The position numbers and the translations under genes were made by a program. A DNA stretch of 64,000 bases from Sipunculus nudus. Lineage: Eukaryota > Annelida > Sipuncula > Golfingiida > Sipunculidae. Location: positions 59,990,618-60,054,617 of the forward strand of contig CM049317.1 of NCBI GenBank assembly GCA_026874595.1. The letters run 5' to 3'. The notes beneath the pieces were generated by a model, which was given only the letters and a program-made list of their open reading frames with translations, did no database searches and was not told the DNA's origin. Below are positions 48,064 through 61,381 of the stretch, piece after piece (positions within the stretch are counted from its first letter, which is position 1; each line of letters opens with the position of its first letter).

Positions 48064-49008
48064 AATACATATGGGGCATATAGGAATATAGGAATAATCG
48101 TCATGTCACAAACTGTGATAACAAACCTGCATGGGTAAACATGAGCACTGGTATCACTAGTCCATGAAGAACTGGAACCCTAGAAAGCACAAGTTCAAAA
48201 GTTTATTTGATATCTTAAATAATACTTGTTTCAAGATGAAGTCTGATATAAACAATATATAAGAGCTCTAAATCAAAGAAAACATTTTCTTGAATGGAGA
48301 GACAAGAAACTTCTTGTGTTTTTTCTTCATATTTCAGTCAAAGTCTTGATTCCCGACTTCAGATGGCTTCATTATTTATCAAAGTTTAAAGACAGGATGA
48401 CAAGCCTTGGGCCTTAAAAGATCCATGTTAAGACCTTTCAGAAAAACGATGATGAAAGGGTAAGAATTCAGTGCTTGTATAGTGTCCAAGTGGAATAATA
48501 CTGAACCAAGTCATTGTTTTCCCCTTGTATATAAAGGTTTGTATATCAGGTCAGACAGCTGGTTAATTGATGAGGAAAATGGGCTAATTGACAATGTCAG
48601 ACACAAGTGCAAGCCAAAAGGCTCACACACTGAGCAAATACAGTCAAAAGTGAGAGTGCGTAGTGGGGGTAATTAACTGTAATTAAAGTACCTCTATCTG
48701 CTTCTGGTAAGGTGGTCATTTTTTCACCTGTCTGTTTCTTGGTTGGTTTGATTGCCTGTAAGTAGTCTTAAACAAAAACCTGTAAACCAATTTCAACATA
48801 TCTTTTTTTAAGGGACAAGACATCAGCTTCAAAGGACCCTAACTAGTTCCAGTTTGGCTCCAGATAAAGGGGCAGACCCAGATGGATTATTTTGGCTAGT
48901 TCTAATTATTATTAAATCCCATTTCCTGTAGACTATATTTCATATTCCCTCCTTTTAATTTCATCCTAAAACATAACTATCACTTCTGTATCAGTATTGT
49001 CCCCCTTT
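48064..49008. other. Non-coding sequence
   Basis: No gene or repeat recognised. Confidence 0.4.
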
Positions 49009-49405
49009 CATTAAGGCCAATTTGTCACCTGCCTTATCTATAGAATTTATGTGACTTCTGACTTACTCTGCATCTTTTAAATTAATGTAGTGTAGGCAAT
49101 TCCAACTTAGATTTTTGCTTTTAGCACAGGCGCTTGTATCCCTATTTACAATAAAGTCTTCATATCTGTGATGCCTACCTTGTCATATTACAAGTGATTA
49201 CACAGTATTACCATTTTATTATTGGGTCATTTGACCTGATTTCATCGTAGTCTCTCTAAGAACGCTGGAGATATGAAGACTTTATTATCAATAGGGATGC
49301 AAGCGCCTGTGCTTATAATGCCTCCGTGACCGATGTATGTCCTTTTAATCTACAAGCTGTTAGTAAAAAACATTACATGTGTACATGTTGACAAACAGGA
49401 AAATC
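49009..49405 (+). mobile_element. Repeat M2, copy c, interrupted by a MITE
   Basis: The left half (49009-49124) starts CATTAAGGCCAATTTGTCAC and the right half (49312-49405) starts TTATAATGCCTCCGTGACC. The two halves are adjacent in copies a and b, where the same point reads CTTTAATGCC. The 187 bp between them are the MITE at 49125-49311. Confidence 0.68.
49125..49311. mobile_element. 187-bp MITE related to the 1.94-kb long-TIR element
   Basis: Ends CACAGGCGCTTGTATCCC and GGGATGCAAGCGCCTGTG. The terminal 40 bp or so and the word ATTATTGGGTC match the 19543-21479 element. It is essentially both termini joined without the centre. The flanks CTTTTAG and CTTATAA agree at 5 of 7 bases, consistent with a decayed 7-bp target duplication. 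Confidence 0.85.
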
Positions 49406-49720
49406 AAGTCCACCAGCCATGACAACTAGGCTGTGTCCTTACTTGTATTGTGTACTTGGGTACATCAGTCATCAAGTGCACTGAACTGTTTTTCCACTGG
49501 TGTTCTTATCACTGTAAGAATTTGATCCTTTTGTCTGCAGTAACCCTGGTATGAAATGTTTCACCTGGCAGCTAAATGTAGATCATAATTATGATCATTT
49601 AGTAATTGTAGTATACGCCCAACTCATACATACATTTGTCACTTTTTACTGCATACAGGGAAACACTTTTTACTTGGGCCTCCTTTGTAATGAATACCTC
49701 TCTATTATAAACAGTTTTAT

Positions 49721-50044
49721 GAGCACTCCCCTATAATAAGCACCCCCTAGATTGAGCATCTCCCAATAATGAGCACCTCCCCTATTATAAGTACCTCCCC
49801 CATAATGTGTACCTGCACTATAATGAACACCTCCCCTATAATGAGCACCTCTCTTTAAATGAGAACCTCCCCTATAACAAGCACCTCCCCTATAGTAAGT
49901 ACCTCCACCATAATGTGTACCTGCACTATAATGAACACCTCCCCTATAATAAGCACCTCTCTTTTAATGAGAATCTCCCCTATAATAGGCACTTCTCCTA
50001 CAATAAGCACCTCCCCATAAAGAGCAACTCCCTAAATAAGCACC
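49721..50044 (+). repeat. 18-bp minisatellite, about 17 units
   Basis: The unit is close to ATAATGAGCACCTCCCCT. A higher-order block (GTGTACCTGCACTATAATGA to the next such word) recurs about 108 bp apart at 49808 and 49916. Because 18 is a multiple of three, the array is open for about 80 codons and would read as repeats of YNEHLP or YNKHLP. No start context, splice site or neighbour supports translation. Confidence 0.9.
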
Positions 50045-50655
50045 TGTTACTTGGGTCTCATGATATGGGTATGAAGAGGTCCCAGTCATCTTTTATAAGT
50101 TTATCACTGTAATATCCCACTGCAAAGGTAACATCCTTTTTACATTACAATATCATCAAGGGCATTTTACAAATAAAGATGTATGATTCAATAAGTCACT
50201 TGGAACATAGCCTAGAAGTATATCAAATAACAGTAGCAGTGTAACTGGAAATTAAATATTATACCTGACAGCAGGCACCAAATGAGCAGAACTCATTATA
50301 TGAAAGAAGTAGCAAGATTCTTTAACAGCAAAATAAATCTCTTTCTGTGCATGTTTATTAAATATTAAGTTGGGAGACTCACAAAAACCATGAATCTTTC
50401 AGTCCACAAAAAATGTCCTGCTTTACAAGAGTATATTCCACTTTGTGTCCATCAACACGTGTGTATAATTAATATGAAGTAATGAGCATGAATTGCCAAA
50501 GGATATTTTTACTATTATAACCCACATGAATAAAGGGAACTCTGGACAGCGAATGACATCATTTAAAGGTACTGCTGCAAACTTCTGCCAGTTCAGGAAT
50601 ATACACACACACATGGGGCTTGAAGTAATTTTTCATGGCTATATGCATATTTATG

Positions 50656-50703
<48 letters not shown>

Positions 50704-52600
50704 ACCATTATAGATTTGACCTTGAAAATAATACCACAGTCACTGTTGTCAGTTCCTTATAATTAATGTTTATTCCCTTTCATATTTTGATGATTGATAA
50801 GCGATAACTTATTTTTTATTAAACTCGATCTTGTGGCATATTTCAAAGGTGCCTTCCATAAATTCACAAAGCTTTAAATGTCTGTTTAATACTCTTAAAA
50901 ATCCAGGTATTCAACAAGGCACCTGATTCCTTGTGATGGCATGACACCTTGTTAAAATGCATTTCACTGTGTTATTGATTAATTCTAACACACTTGCTGC
51001 AATGGAACAAAAAAATCAGCGTTTATTTCTAAAATAGACAAAGCAGCACAGATAAGATATTAAATTAAAAGATAACATGAAGACCTAAAAATGTATAATT
51101 TTTTTTCGAGACAGATAGGAGCACACAATGCTGCCTCTTTACCTCACCACCTTACAACAAAAGTGAAATAAATAAATAATGGCCGCCTTCCACGAATGAC
51201 AATTATTCTCTGTTCCTGCAGACACTGGCAGATTTGCAGCACATTGCTGCTGGTAAGAGCTTCTGGTAAGTGGCTTACAGCAGCATGCTCTGTGGACAAG
51301 CTGGTTTCAGCTAACTCCATTAACTTGCAGGGACGCCAGCTGGGATTTGACCTCTGAGGCTTCTTATACATCAGGGTTCTTATCTTCTGAAGCCTGAACA
51401 CCTGGCCACAGTGTAAACTTTTATCAACCTCCCCAGGCACTGTCCCTTTCTGTGGACTCTGCCATCAACCACAACCTGTACAGTGCCGTAATGACCTTGA
51501 ACTCCAAATCATGACCTTGACCTCCAACAGATTGGTGCTACAACCATGACTGTTCAAATCATAGATAGAATGGTAGGTGCACTAAACCAAATTCAAAATT
51601 TTTTGTTAGTAAATGACAGATAAATATATGTAGAATTAAATTGCACTACAATGTCTTATTTTGCCTAATTTTAGATTCATAAAGATGTACATTTCACTGG
51701 ATTTTAATTTTCAATGAGTTAAGCTGATTAATAATTAATTCAATAATTCATTATACTGTTATATATAAATGTGAAATCTATTTTTCAATCACCTTTTTTC
51801 AAGCATTTGTATCAACCAGGTATCTGTATTCTGAATTACAGGTCTGAGAGTTTTCAATCTGTGAGTTTGCATGATATACCATGTAGGATCACCAGACAGA
51901 CTAGAGACTGAGCAATAATGGCAGTGTTAAACAAGAAAGACCTCTACAATAAAATTTGATGGGGCATCACAGAAGCACATTGACATACATCACTGTGCAC
52001 AGCAACTTCATTACAGTAAGTATATTTCAGGACTGCCTGGGAGGAATTCTGAATCCATATTATGTTTATCATAGCCTAAAATATATGGGATCCTCCCAAT
52101 GAATAAATACACACTGGCCCTTTGACAAATTAATTGTGCCAGTAAGCTTACACATACAATTTATTGCATTTATGAGTTTGTAAATGCACAAATTACTACT
52201 AGAATTAATTGCCTGCTTTGATGTAAGGCTGTGGGACAAAGAGGCAGCACTTGATTTCAACATTCAATATTGACGGAACATTTCAGCAAACAAAGGGCAA
52301 AACATTAACTGACTCTGCAAGCAGAGTCTGTATACACAAAATGAGGAGCCCTGTACATAGATAGTATCTCCCTCCCCGAATGGCCACTGACACTGAAAGG
52401 AGCATAATTATTAAAAAAAACAGTATGTGGAGGAATCCATATCTTAATGATAATCATTCATGACTGCTGCAGTGAGCACACAGATGAAAGAATGCTGGAC
52501 ACAATGTCCTATCATGCAAAAAGTCCTGTCAAAACATCCTATAGTCTTGAATGTCCCACTTCAGCATGGCCAAATGCAAAAAGTCAATGTTCAAAACATC
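50045..52600. other. Non-coding sequence
   Basis: Contains a (TA)n tract (separate entry). At 51222-51252 (plus) a strong acceptor and donor bound only 31 nt (TTCCTGCAG ... CTG then GTAAGA). This is too short to call alone. Confidence 0.45.
50659..50698. repeat. (AT)n microsatellite
   Basis: About 20 AT units. Confidence 0.97.
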
Positions 52601-52609
52601 TGTCCACCC

Positions 52610-53320
52610 CTAGGAACAGCCACATCTGTAGAGTCCAATACACAGCCAAGGAGTCCCAGCCTAAACTACTATTGTTACAGAGTCCCAACCCTAACAGTGT
52701 GACCAAAATCAAGCCCACATGGCCAGGTTACAGAGTCCTAGTTTATGAAGCCATTGTTCCTATTACAGAGGCCTAGCCAAAACTCCCATGACGGTTACAG
52801 AGTCCCTACCAAAACAGAGTTCAACAAGACATACCCCACACAGTTTATAAAATCATAGTTTCTTAGTCCCAGCCTGGTCTGAAATTGTTAGAGTCCCAAG
52901 AAAACTGGAGTGATAGAGCCAAACCCAACCAAACCAAGTTTACAGAGTCCTAATTCATCAATCATAGCTACAGAGTCCCAATCTGGTCTGACACTGTTAC
53001 AGAGTCCCCAGAGTGACTGAAACCAAGCATATGCATATAGCCATGTTTACAGAGTCCTGGTTCATTAGGTCATAGTCACAGAGTCTGTCATTGTTACAGT
53101 CCCACCTAAGCCAGGGTGACAGAGTCTAAGCATATGCAAACAGCCTTAACATTACAAATGTATGCACATTTATAAAGTCAAGATAACAGAGTCCAAGGCT
53201 AAATGAGCATGGTCCTATCCAAAATAGCCATGGTTACTGTGACTGGGCCCAAAGTGACACTGCCATGGTTACAGTCCCAACGAAACAGTTACAGCTAATG
53301 TGTCCTGCATGAACAACTGT
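52610..53320 (+). repeat. Degenerate TTACAGAGTCC array
   Basis: More than a dozen copies of GTTACAGAGTCC or close variants at irregular 30-70-bp spacing, with intervening words such as CCAATCTGGTCTGACA and AAGCATATGCA that recur themselves. This suggests an old tandem array with longer units that has decayed. The open frames across it are artefacts. Confidence 0.78.
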
Positions 53321-54814
53321 GGTCCAAGCCCTCTAAAATCAATAGTAATATGCTCAGGAAAAGTCAAGACTGTGGACAATGCTAACAGATGGCCACTTTC
53401 TTATGCCTTACACTGACCCTTGTTAAAACAGGTCGCAGATGTTTGGTTCAATACTGACTGTTGTTACCCAGAGTGCTCCAGAGACAGCTGCCCAATATTG
53501 GCGGCAACGTACACAAATCTCCATGATCAATATCTTTATGAACTCAATGGAAATCCTTGGCAGCGTTTTTGGTTAGGAATGCCTCATCTGTTAGTCTGTG
53601 AATTTCACCAATAAAAGCCGCAGACGTCATGTGAATTTCACCAAATAAAGCAACAATCAGCATCGTATATATCTGAGATGCGACATCTGAGAAGACGTGG
53701 AGGATTACACTAATGCCCGCCTCAGGATACACTTGGATTGATCCATACAGATGCACATCCGATACATCTCAGTGGCGCCCATTTGCGAGTGAAAGCCTTG
53801 GAGTTCTGCATTCTTCTCTTGCCTCCTGCGGGGTAACTCCGCAGACAAGAGTCATAAGAGCATCCAATTAAGAATTCTTGCTTTAGCAGTTCATAAAAGA
53901 TGACAAGACATGCAATTAACTTGCTAAATAAGGTTCCTGGAAGTTTTACATATAGAATGAAAGGCAAAGTATGCCACTTCTGAACTTACCATAAATATAA
54001 CAGTTGAGAAACTGGACTTCATCAGAAGAGCCTATAGGACACTCGGGGTAAATTCTTGGGTGTCACACGGCAATTAGAGCATTGCAAAGGAATAGTGATC
54101 GGTGTTAAATTTTGAATAGTTGGGTAAAATTGAATCTTTATTTTTTTATTTTCATCATTTCTGTACCATTCTATACAAAATATTGTATCATTACATGATT
54201 ATTTGATTAGAGTGAAATATAAGGGTTTGTTGTATGAACACTTCAACAGTGTTTTCGCAATTTACAGGTTTTTGAGATAATTGGTAGTGTTATTGGACTG
54301 CTACAAGAGCAAACTTTGATCCTCTTAGTCTAACAGCTAGAAATCTTGAACCCCACAAATCATGTCCAAGTGAGATTTTGAACATCTGTGGTGCTTAGCC
54401 TTGTGTCCCCGGACGCCCTGTGTGAAGTTATATGTAACTAATAATGAGATCCTGATAAATTTGCTGTGCAAAATTCCTACATGGCAGCTCTCCCAAGAAT
54501 TATAACAACAATGAGTACATTAGCAATCTGGGATATAAGGTACTTTTTTTTACTATTATATATTTATATATTCTAAAATAGGGAGTGAAAAAGACAGCAT
54601 TAAATATTTATTTCATAATATACTGATTCTGAATATAAAAAAAAACTTTTTTTGTGACTCTTGAAATTTCTGATAAATTTTCAGATTTTTGTTTCTTCAT
54701 TAATTTAATTCTCATTATAAGTTCATTTGGATAGAGACTTTAATGAAAACAGATCATTAAAATATATAATGATTTTAAAAATGAATATTATGGCTTTGGT
54801 AGGATATAGCCTTG
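53321..54814. other. Mostly non-coding, with a GC-richer patch
   Basis: Position 53420-53830 is GC-richer. On the minus strand, 53711-53825 follows a plausible acceptor (GGAGTTACCCCGCAG) and is open for 38 codons (includes RQEKNAELQGFHSQMG), but the only donors are poor and no phase fits. A duplicated GTGAATTTCACCAA word lies at 53599 and 53631. Kept as a note, not a gene. Confidence 0.35.
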
Positions 54815-54935
54815 GTATATATATGTCAAGGCCCAGATTAGAATCTGGCCCAATTTAAAACTGGGCCAGCCCAGATAAAAATTTTGATTAGGACGGGCCA
54901 GACCAGTTTTAAACTGGGCAATGTCATGCCAAATT
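54815..54935 (+). repeat. GGCCCAG palindromic repeat, copy a
   Basis: Begins TATATATATGTCAAGGCCCA, followed by AGATTAGAATCTGGCCCAAT and ACTGGGCCAGCCCAGAT. The same start and word order occur at 56290-56527. Confidence 0.75.
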
Positions 54936-56183
54936 ATGACCAAACTGCTTGAACCTTTCAAGGAAGACATACTGCCATCATGCTGTAAGCACATCATAAA
55001 AAGGTACATTATTTGTTAAGTTTGTATTTAATTTTCTACAGTTTCAGTGCAAGGTGATATATAAATTTTTCTCAGAAAGTCGGCAATATCTATCAAACCG
55101 TAAGAGCTATGATTTTGTGCTGTTTACTTTTTATTTTAGGGATTTTTTTTTAAATCTTTAAATAAAAATTATTTTTAAAACATGCAAACATGTACTGGTA
55201 TGGATCATAGTGCTACTGGACTGGAGTACTGTTACAAGAGTTAATGTGGAATGGACTATGGATCATAATTGTAACAGCCTGGGTTACAATAATTAATGTT
55301 AAACTCGGATCCTTATTGCATTTTTTTAGCATGTTTTACATAAAATTGTGTATAGTTTAAAATTAAATATTAAAAAAACATAGTTATTTGGTTATAATAT
55401 TATCCATTGTCTTACTAGCTTTTGTTAATTGAGCGAGTGTCAAACTCGGTCCTGCTATGATAAGTGTTTTACCTGGAGTGTGCTGCTGAGGGCTGATACT
55501 GTAACAGTGGGAAATAAAAACAGGCAAGCTTTGTATATCCTAAGAACACTGTACTGGGGTCCTAATGGTGGGTTTGTTTTTTTTTAACGTGAAACTGCAT
55601 CTGACTGCGCCATAAAAATGCACTGGGAAAATGGATGATTGGTTGAGAGGAGAGTTGGGCTTTTCGGTTGATTAGGTGTGTTTTGTTAGGTCATATTATT
55701 TCAATGAAAAGGCTGTGGAGGTAGCTTTCAAGTAATTACCTCACATCCACAGGTGGGGGTTTACCTGGAGTCTTGCATAAGAGTCATAATAGATTAGAAC
55801 CAGAAATGATTATGTGAAACCCAGTCAGGCATACAGGAAGAAAGTGGCATGTCTGGAACGCAATCCAGTAACTAGTTCTGTTAATATTGCTATGTGTTCA
55901 ATAATTCAGAGGGTATTTGATTATAAATTACACATGTATAATCAACACAAAAGTTGGATGTTCTTTATATTCCTGGTTGTTGCCATTAGGATATTAGCTA
56001 TAAGGTTACTAAATAATCCAGATAGTATACCTGATTTTGAATTACATGAGTATGTATACATAAAATCCTTTCTATTGCCATTACTAGATTAGCTACAGTG
56101 ATACAGACTTACAGTTGTCTGGTGAAGCATTAACAATGTTGACTTCCTCTATGACCTTTACATACCCTCCTTTAGATTTTTGG
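54936..56183. other. AT-rich non-coding sequence
   Basis: No gene or repeat recognised. The 92-codon open frame at 55814-56092 shows no domain or splice context. Confidence 0.45.
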
Positions 56184-56527
<344 letters not shown>

Positions 56528-57114
56528 TCCTAATCTACTCCTAGGCTGGCTTCAATTACACTATATTTACCTAGCTGGCCTTCAGGCTTGGGTCAAGTAC
56601 AGGGGGTCAGTACTTGAGTACAAGTACAAGTACTTCAGAGTTTGACAAGTACAAGTACACAATTTTTCAATGTACTTGAGTATAAGTACAAGTACAGGGG
56701 TCTGTACTTGAGTACAAGTAAAAGTACTTTTAATTAAATAACTAAAAAAGCCATTTTCCTGAATATTTATTGATAAAAAATTAACTATTCACTGTTACAC
56801 AGTCAGATATCAGTACTGGTACACAAAAAAGGTGGGTTGATGCTCCAACTGCTGAAAGTTTTTTTTTTTGTTATTCTAGGTAATCCAGGTTGACAGTCTT
56901 GATGGCCTTTCAGTATTTATATACACCATTACACAGTCATATATCAGTTCACAAGAAATGGTGCTTTGATGCCTGAACTGCTGCTTGAATTTGCTAAATG
57001 ATAAAAGCTTCCAGAATTGTTGCTGTATCACATGGTTTCAAGGAATTACCATATAATCCTATATATAATTCCAAATAAATCTCATACATATTCACGTTGT
57101 CGTTTATGATTAAG

Positions 57115-57402
57115 ACAGATGAACCAGAGTTTTGCAAAGGGCATTTCTCAACTAGTGACCTTTCAACTTTTGCACATATGCGACCAAACACCTCAGGTTA
57201 CATGGTTTTTCTGTTTGCCAACATAGGCACAGGTACCATGTTTACTAACAGCTTGTAGATAAACAAGCTCATACATCCGTCACAGAGGCATTAAAGGGAT
57301 CTTCCTCAACGGGAATTCCCTGCAGTTCATTAATTTATGCAGAGTGTAAGCAAGAAATTACATTAATTCTTCAGAGAAGGAACATGAATAGGTGGCTTTA
57401 AT
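57115..57402 (-). mobile_element. Repeat M2, copy d (inverted)
   Basis: Reverse complement of the M2 family: CCAGAGTTTTGCAAAGGGCA, AGCTTGTAGATAAACAAGCT, GGGAATTCCCTGCAGTTCAT, ending GGTGGCTTTAAT. The part matching the right third of copies a and b is missing. Confidence 0.7.
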
Positions 57403-57420
57403 ATATACCAAATATATATC

Positions 57421-57429
57421 TATAAATAT

Positions 57430-57460
<31 letters not shown>

Positions 57461-57465
57461 ATATA
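57421..57465. repeat. (TA)n microsatellite
   Basis: Short TA tract with a few interruptions. Confidence 0.9.
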
Positions 57466-59052
57466 TTGTATCTCAAAAAGAGTATCACAAAGTGTATTGT
57501 ATTATTAGCAAATGTATTGTTACATCCCCATCAAAGTGTGTATAACATATGCTTTAAAATTAATTAATAAACTGTCACAAATTGTATATAGAATGAAGGG
57601 TATACTGCATTAAATAAATAAATAAATCATATTCTGACTGAAAGTAGCCACCAAGTAACAAATATATCAAGGGACCAAAGAATGATATGCAATTTTACAC
57701 CCCTGCAGTTCTCTCAGTCAATGCAAATTAATTCATCTGACGATCCTGACCTTTGACATCACAATGATGTGACAAAGTTCCCTGGGAAGTTAATGCCCAG
57801 CTGCACCAGGTTGACACAGTTCAAGGCCCATCTTAAAATTTTTTCAAAGTCAATTATATTAAATACTATTTAATTCATAGAATTACTTCTCACAAAATGA
57901 TGAACCCTTTGTTCATATAACTGAGATATAAAGATAACTGACAAAAATACTCTTCAATTTTATTTTATTTAAATTTTTTATGTGTGAGTACACTGTAAAA
58001 TACCAAGCAGATAAGGATGCTGGGAAGAACTAAAGTAAATTTACGAAATGAGGACATACTGATAACCTGCTTTGTAGCTGCGTGCTTCTGAATTCATTAT
58101 GCGGTTACAGTACACAAAGAATTTCATTTAGGGGCATGTATCAACATTCATGTCAACGGATGACTTATAATTTACCTTTAATTGTTGGTAACAGTATACC
58201 CTTCTGACCTCGAAAATGCAGCATCAACTCTGCATTTTCTTCTGTACACTGACATCTGACATGCAGGTTTAACCTTTAAGTTCATACAAAACCAACAATT
58301 GTAGCCATAGAAAAGCCGAAAGACACAAATAAGACCTGAAGAGCCAAAGGCTAGAACCTTTCTGGAAATGGCGTTTTGCTGTGATTGGACCTGTAGGGGC
58401 AGATAACTCATTGGCATAATGCAGCAGCAAAGACAGCAAAAATTTCAGGATATTGATTTTGACAGTTTGAATTAATCTGGTAATCATATCAACACATTTA
58501 TGAATTGTTGCACGAAACCAGATAGGCATAAAAAAAAACTTGATAGACTTTTTTTTGCTGGTGACCATTAATTTTTCTGTATTTTTTTATTTCAAAGCCT
58601 GCAGAAATGTGCCTACAGGTACATAGCAAGATTAAACCATAATCCCTGATCAAGCTTGCAACTGTGAGCATAATATGGATGATGTATTATTGCCACAGGC
58701 TTTCCAATACAGTTTGTACCATGTAGCATTATAACTGTGCTTACACTGTGCTATATCAAACTCTACCTAATGAATTAACAATTGACTGAAGCCTATTAAC
58801 AAGATATATAAAGTTACCACACAGCTTATGGCACATAGAAGAGCACCACTTATGCATCAATTCTGGTTTTCCTCATTTTATGAAGGACTTTGACAAACAG
58901 GTGATGCCATGTACTTTTAACAAGATGATGATGATGATAAAATCTGATCAAAATGTTTTTTTTAACACTCATTTATTTACATTGGAAACAGTAGAATGTC
59001 AAGAATGTTACAATGATGGGCTGATAGATAAGGTCATCTAGGTTCCCAAGAC

Positions 59053-59329
59053 CAGGGCTCAACATTAACAGTTAACAGCTTGCCCGGGACAAGTAAAAGT
59101 TCCAGAAAATAGTGGAAGGGCAATTAAAAGTTTCCTCCTACTTACCAGACTGGGCAAGTGGGTCCAGCATACACCTTTACCCAAGTAAAGGCTTGAAAAA
59201 GGATCTTTGTGTTCTTGAATACAATCAATAATTTTTGCAGGGCAAGTAAAAATTCATGAAGGGCGAGTAAAAGCTTGATGTTACTTGCCTGACTGGGTAA
59301 GTACTTTCAAAAGTTAATGTCGAGCCCTG
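59053..59329 (+). mobile_element. AGGGCTC MITE family, copy 3 (277 bp, complete)
   Basis: Ends CAGGGCTCAACATTAAC and GTTAATGTCGAGCCCTG are near-perfect 17-bp inverted repeats. AAGAC flanks it on both sides (59048-59052 and 59330-59334), a likely target duplication. Internal palindromic CTTGCCCGGGACAAGT is shared with the other three copies. CAGGG ends suggest hAT affinity, although only 5 bp of flank match, not 8. Confidence 0.85.
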
Positions 59330-59553
59330 AAGACTGATGCATATCAAGTTTTCATAGTAATAAACATTCAAAATATTTCATTTTTTTCAATTTCAATCAT
59401 TTCATTAATGTTAATAAAGTATTTTTCCTGAGTAGAGACCCTTGTACTCAGATATACTGAAATATTGCTATGCTTATGTACAGTACTTGTACTTGTCAAA
59501 TTCTTAAGTACTTGTACTCAAGTAAAGATACCTCTGTACTTAACCCAAGCCTG

Positions 59554-61056
59554 GTTATTTCCAGGAAATATTTAAATACAGGACTTGTTGGCTTGTATAA
59601 GTTTAAGCAGCTTTTAACTATAGCTCCATATGTTATGACTGGATGTGAACATTAGGTCTTCCGTTCCCCTTGGCTAAAGCCTTAACCCCGAATCCACCCC
59701 ATTGTAAAGAAGGGACATTTTGATTTAAAGTACACTTGTACCACAGCCAGCCATACCCCACTAAAAACCCATAAGGTCAAGTTTCTAGTTAACCAATTAA
59801 TCAGCAAGCAGGAGTGACTGAAGTTAAACAAAGCGCCTTAAAGTTTTTTCTACCAATAAACAGGCATGTGTAAGAAAACAAGGCTAGCATGATATATCAA
59901 ACGACTGCTGTGAATAATAGGTAAAAGAAAATGTTTATGCATCCCATGACGTTATCCCTGGCTAACAGTACCACAAAACTTAAATACTACTGTAGCAGTT
60001 TTGGACATGTATAAGGGAAGCAGCTGTCTTGGAAACAATGAAAACAGACCTGTCTGGCTCATTTAAATGCTATACAGTAACGATGCCACTTTATCCACAG
60101 GGGGTTTAAATGACAGATATAATACTGATCAGACCTTCCATGCCATAACAGGTTTATCTATTATTACAGATGTAACAATGCCATTTGGTTCTTTATACCT
60201 GAAGAAATCAATTTTCCATGACAAACCTTTTTTTTCCGAGAACCTCCAAGAGCATTTTTGTATAGTAAATTAAAGAAATGGTGAAGTAGCATCACTGGCC
60301 AAAAATATCTTCATTTAAATTAATCTGAAAGTTGTTATAAAGTCATACATGAACCCATATAGCATAAACCATTTTAAAACTTGGCAAAGCATTTTTCTTT
60401 ATTCTACATGTATTGAATTTTATGAATTTTTTATTTATTTTTAAGTATTTTAAATATAATTTTTATATATAACTTTTTGAAAATAATAAGCGTAAGCCAC
60501 CTTTCAGTAAGCTAATATAAAACTACATGACAAAATCAACTTTTTTTCTGCAATATTTCCATTTCACTTTAACTTTTTTTTATTTTAATGTTCAAACTTA
60601 ACACATACAGGGACTGACTATTCTGAGACCTTTCACACACATACACACAGATACAGCACATAATAAAGGCTAGACTGAAAACAATAACCTCGAGTTTGTG
60701 CCGCATGAAACTATAAAAGACAGTCCAGCATTGCTGACTATGTACCTTTGAACACTGAACATCACGTCCTACTTTACAATGACCATGTATAATATATATG
60801 CATTATCTTTTCATGTTGGATTAAGTGCAATTAAATATTGTATGAGATTGTTCCAGGCTTATGTCACCAATAAAAGTGCGTCTGCCACAGAAAGACTATT
60901 AACTCCTCTTGGAGATATTATATACATGCGACATTGCCTTCCCTTCAGATGTGAACAAACCTGACATATATAAACTTGCTCATCAATACATTTGTATTTC
61001 TGAGGCCTATTTGGAATAAGATAAACTTAGTTGGCAGACAGAATTTGAATACAGTA
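59554..61056. other. Non-coding sequence
   Basis: AT-rich with no supported gene or repeat. Confidence 0.45.
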
Positions 61057-61381
61057 CAGGGTATCGACATTAACTTTTGAAAGTATCTGCCAAGTGGGGC
61101 ATTGTTACATCTACCTTTTGGTTGTCCTTCTTGAAATTTACTAGTCCACAATAATCAGTGATCACTGCCACAAAATAATAATTGGGGTTCATTTACAATA
61201 TGATTTCATTTCTCCATGAAAGAAAGTGCTTAACTGAAGATAAAAGAAGATTCAGGCCTTTAAGTAAAGGTTTATACTGGCCCAACTTGCAAGTAGAAGC
61301 CCACTCATGGTTGCTCTAGCACCAATTCCTGGAATTTTTACTTGCCCTGGGCAAGCCATTCACTTTAAATATCAAGCCCTG
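61057..61381 (-). mobile_element. AGGGCTC MITE family, copy 4 (325 bp)
   Basis: Starts CAGGGTATCGACATTAAC and ends TATCAAGCCCTG, inverted relative to copy 3. Contains TTTTTACTTGCCCTGGGCAA and GTAAAGGTTTATACTGGCCC. No clear flanking duplication. Confidence 0.75.

Larger units (their letters stand above)
56583..59553. mobile_element. Putative hAT-like element with CAGGCTTGGG ends, about 3 kb
   Basis: The left end CAGGCTTGGGTCAAGTACAG and the right end CTGTACTTAACCCAAGCCTG are inverted. Both continue into AAGTACAAGTACTT repeats, a combination found on hAT-class non-autonomous elements. No matching 8-bp flank is visible (CTGGCCTT against GTTATTTC), so the two ends may belong to separate remnants. 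The interior holds a 139-bp-spaced direct repeat (56786 and 56926), an inverted M2 copy, a (TA)n and an AGGGCTC MITE, and no transposase frame. Confidence 0.42.

Noticed and set aside
49721-50044. Possible CRISPR-like array
   Set aside because: Units are directly adjacent with no unique spacers; it is a minisatellite.
51222-51252. 31-nt segment with perfect acceptor and donor on the plus strand
   Set aside because: Too short to support a coding call without neighbours.
53711-53825. Minus-strand 38-codon frame after a possible acceptor
   Set aside because: Donors are weak, no phase match to 42136 with a reasonable donor, and the plus strand is open too.
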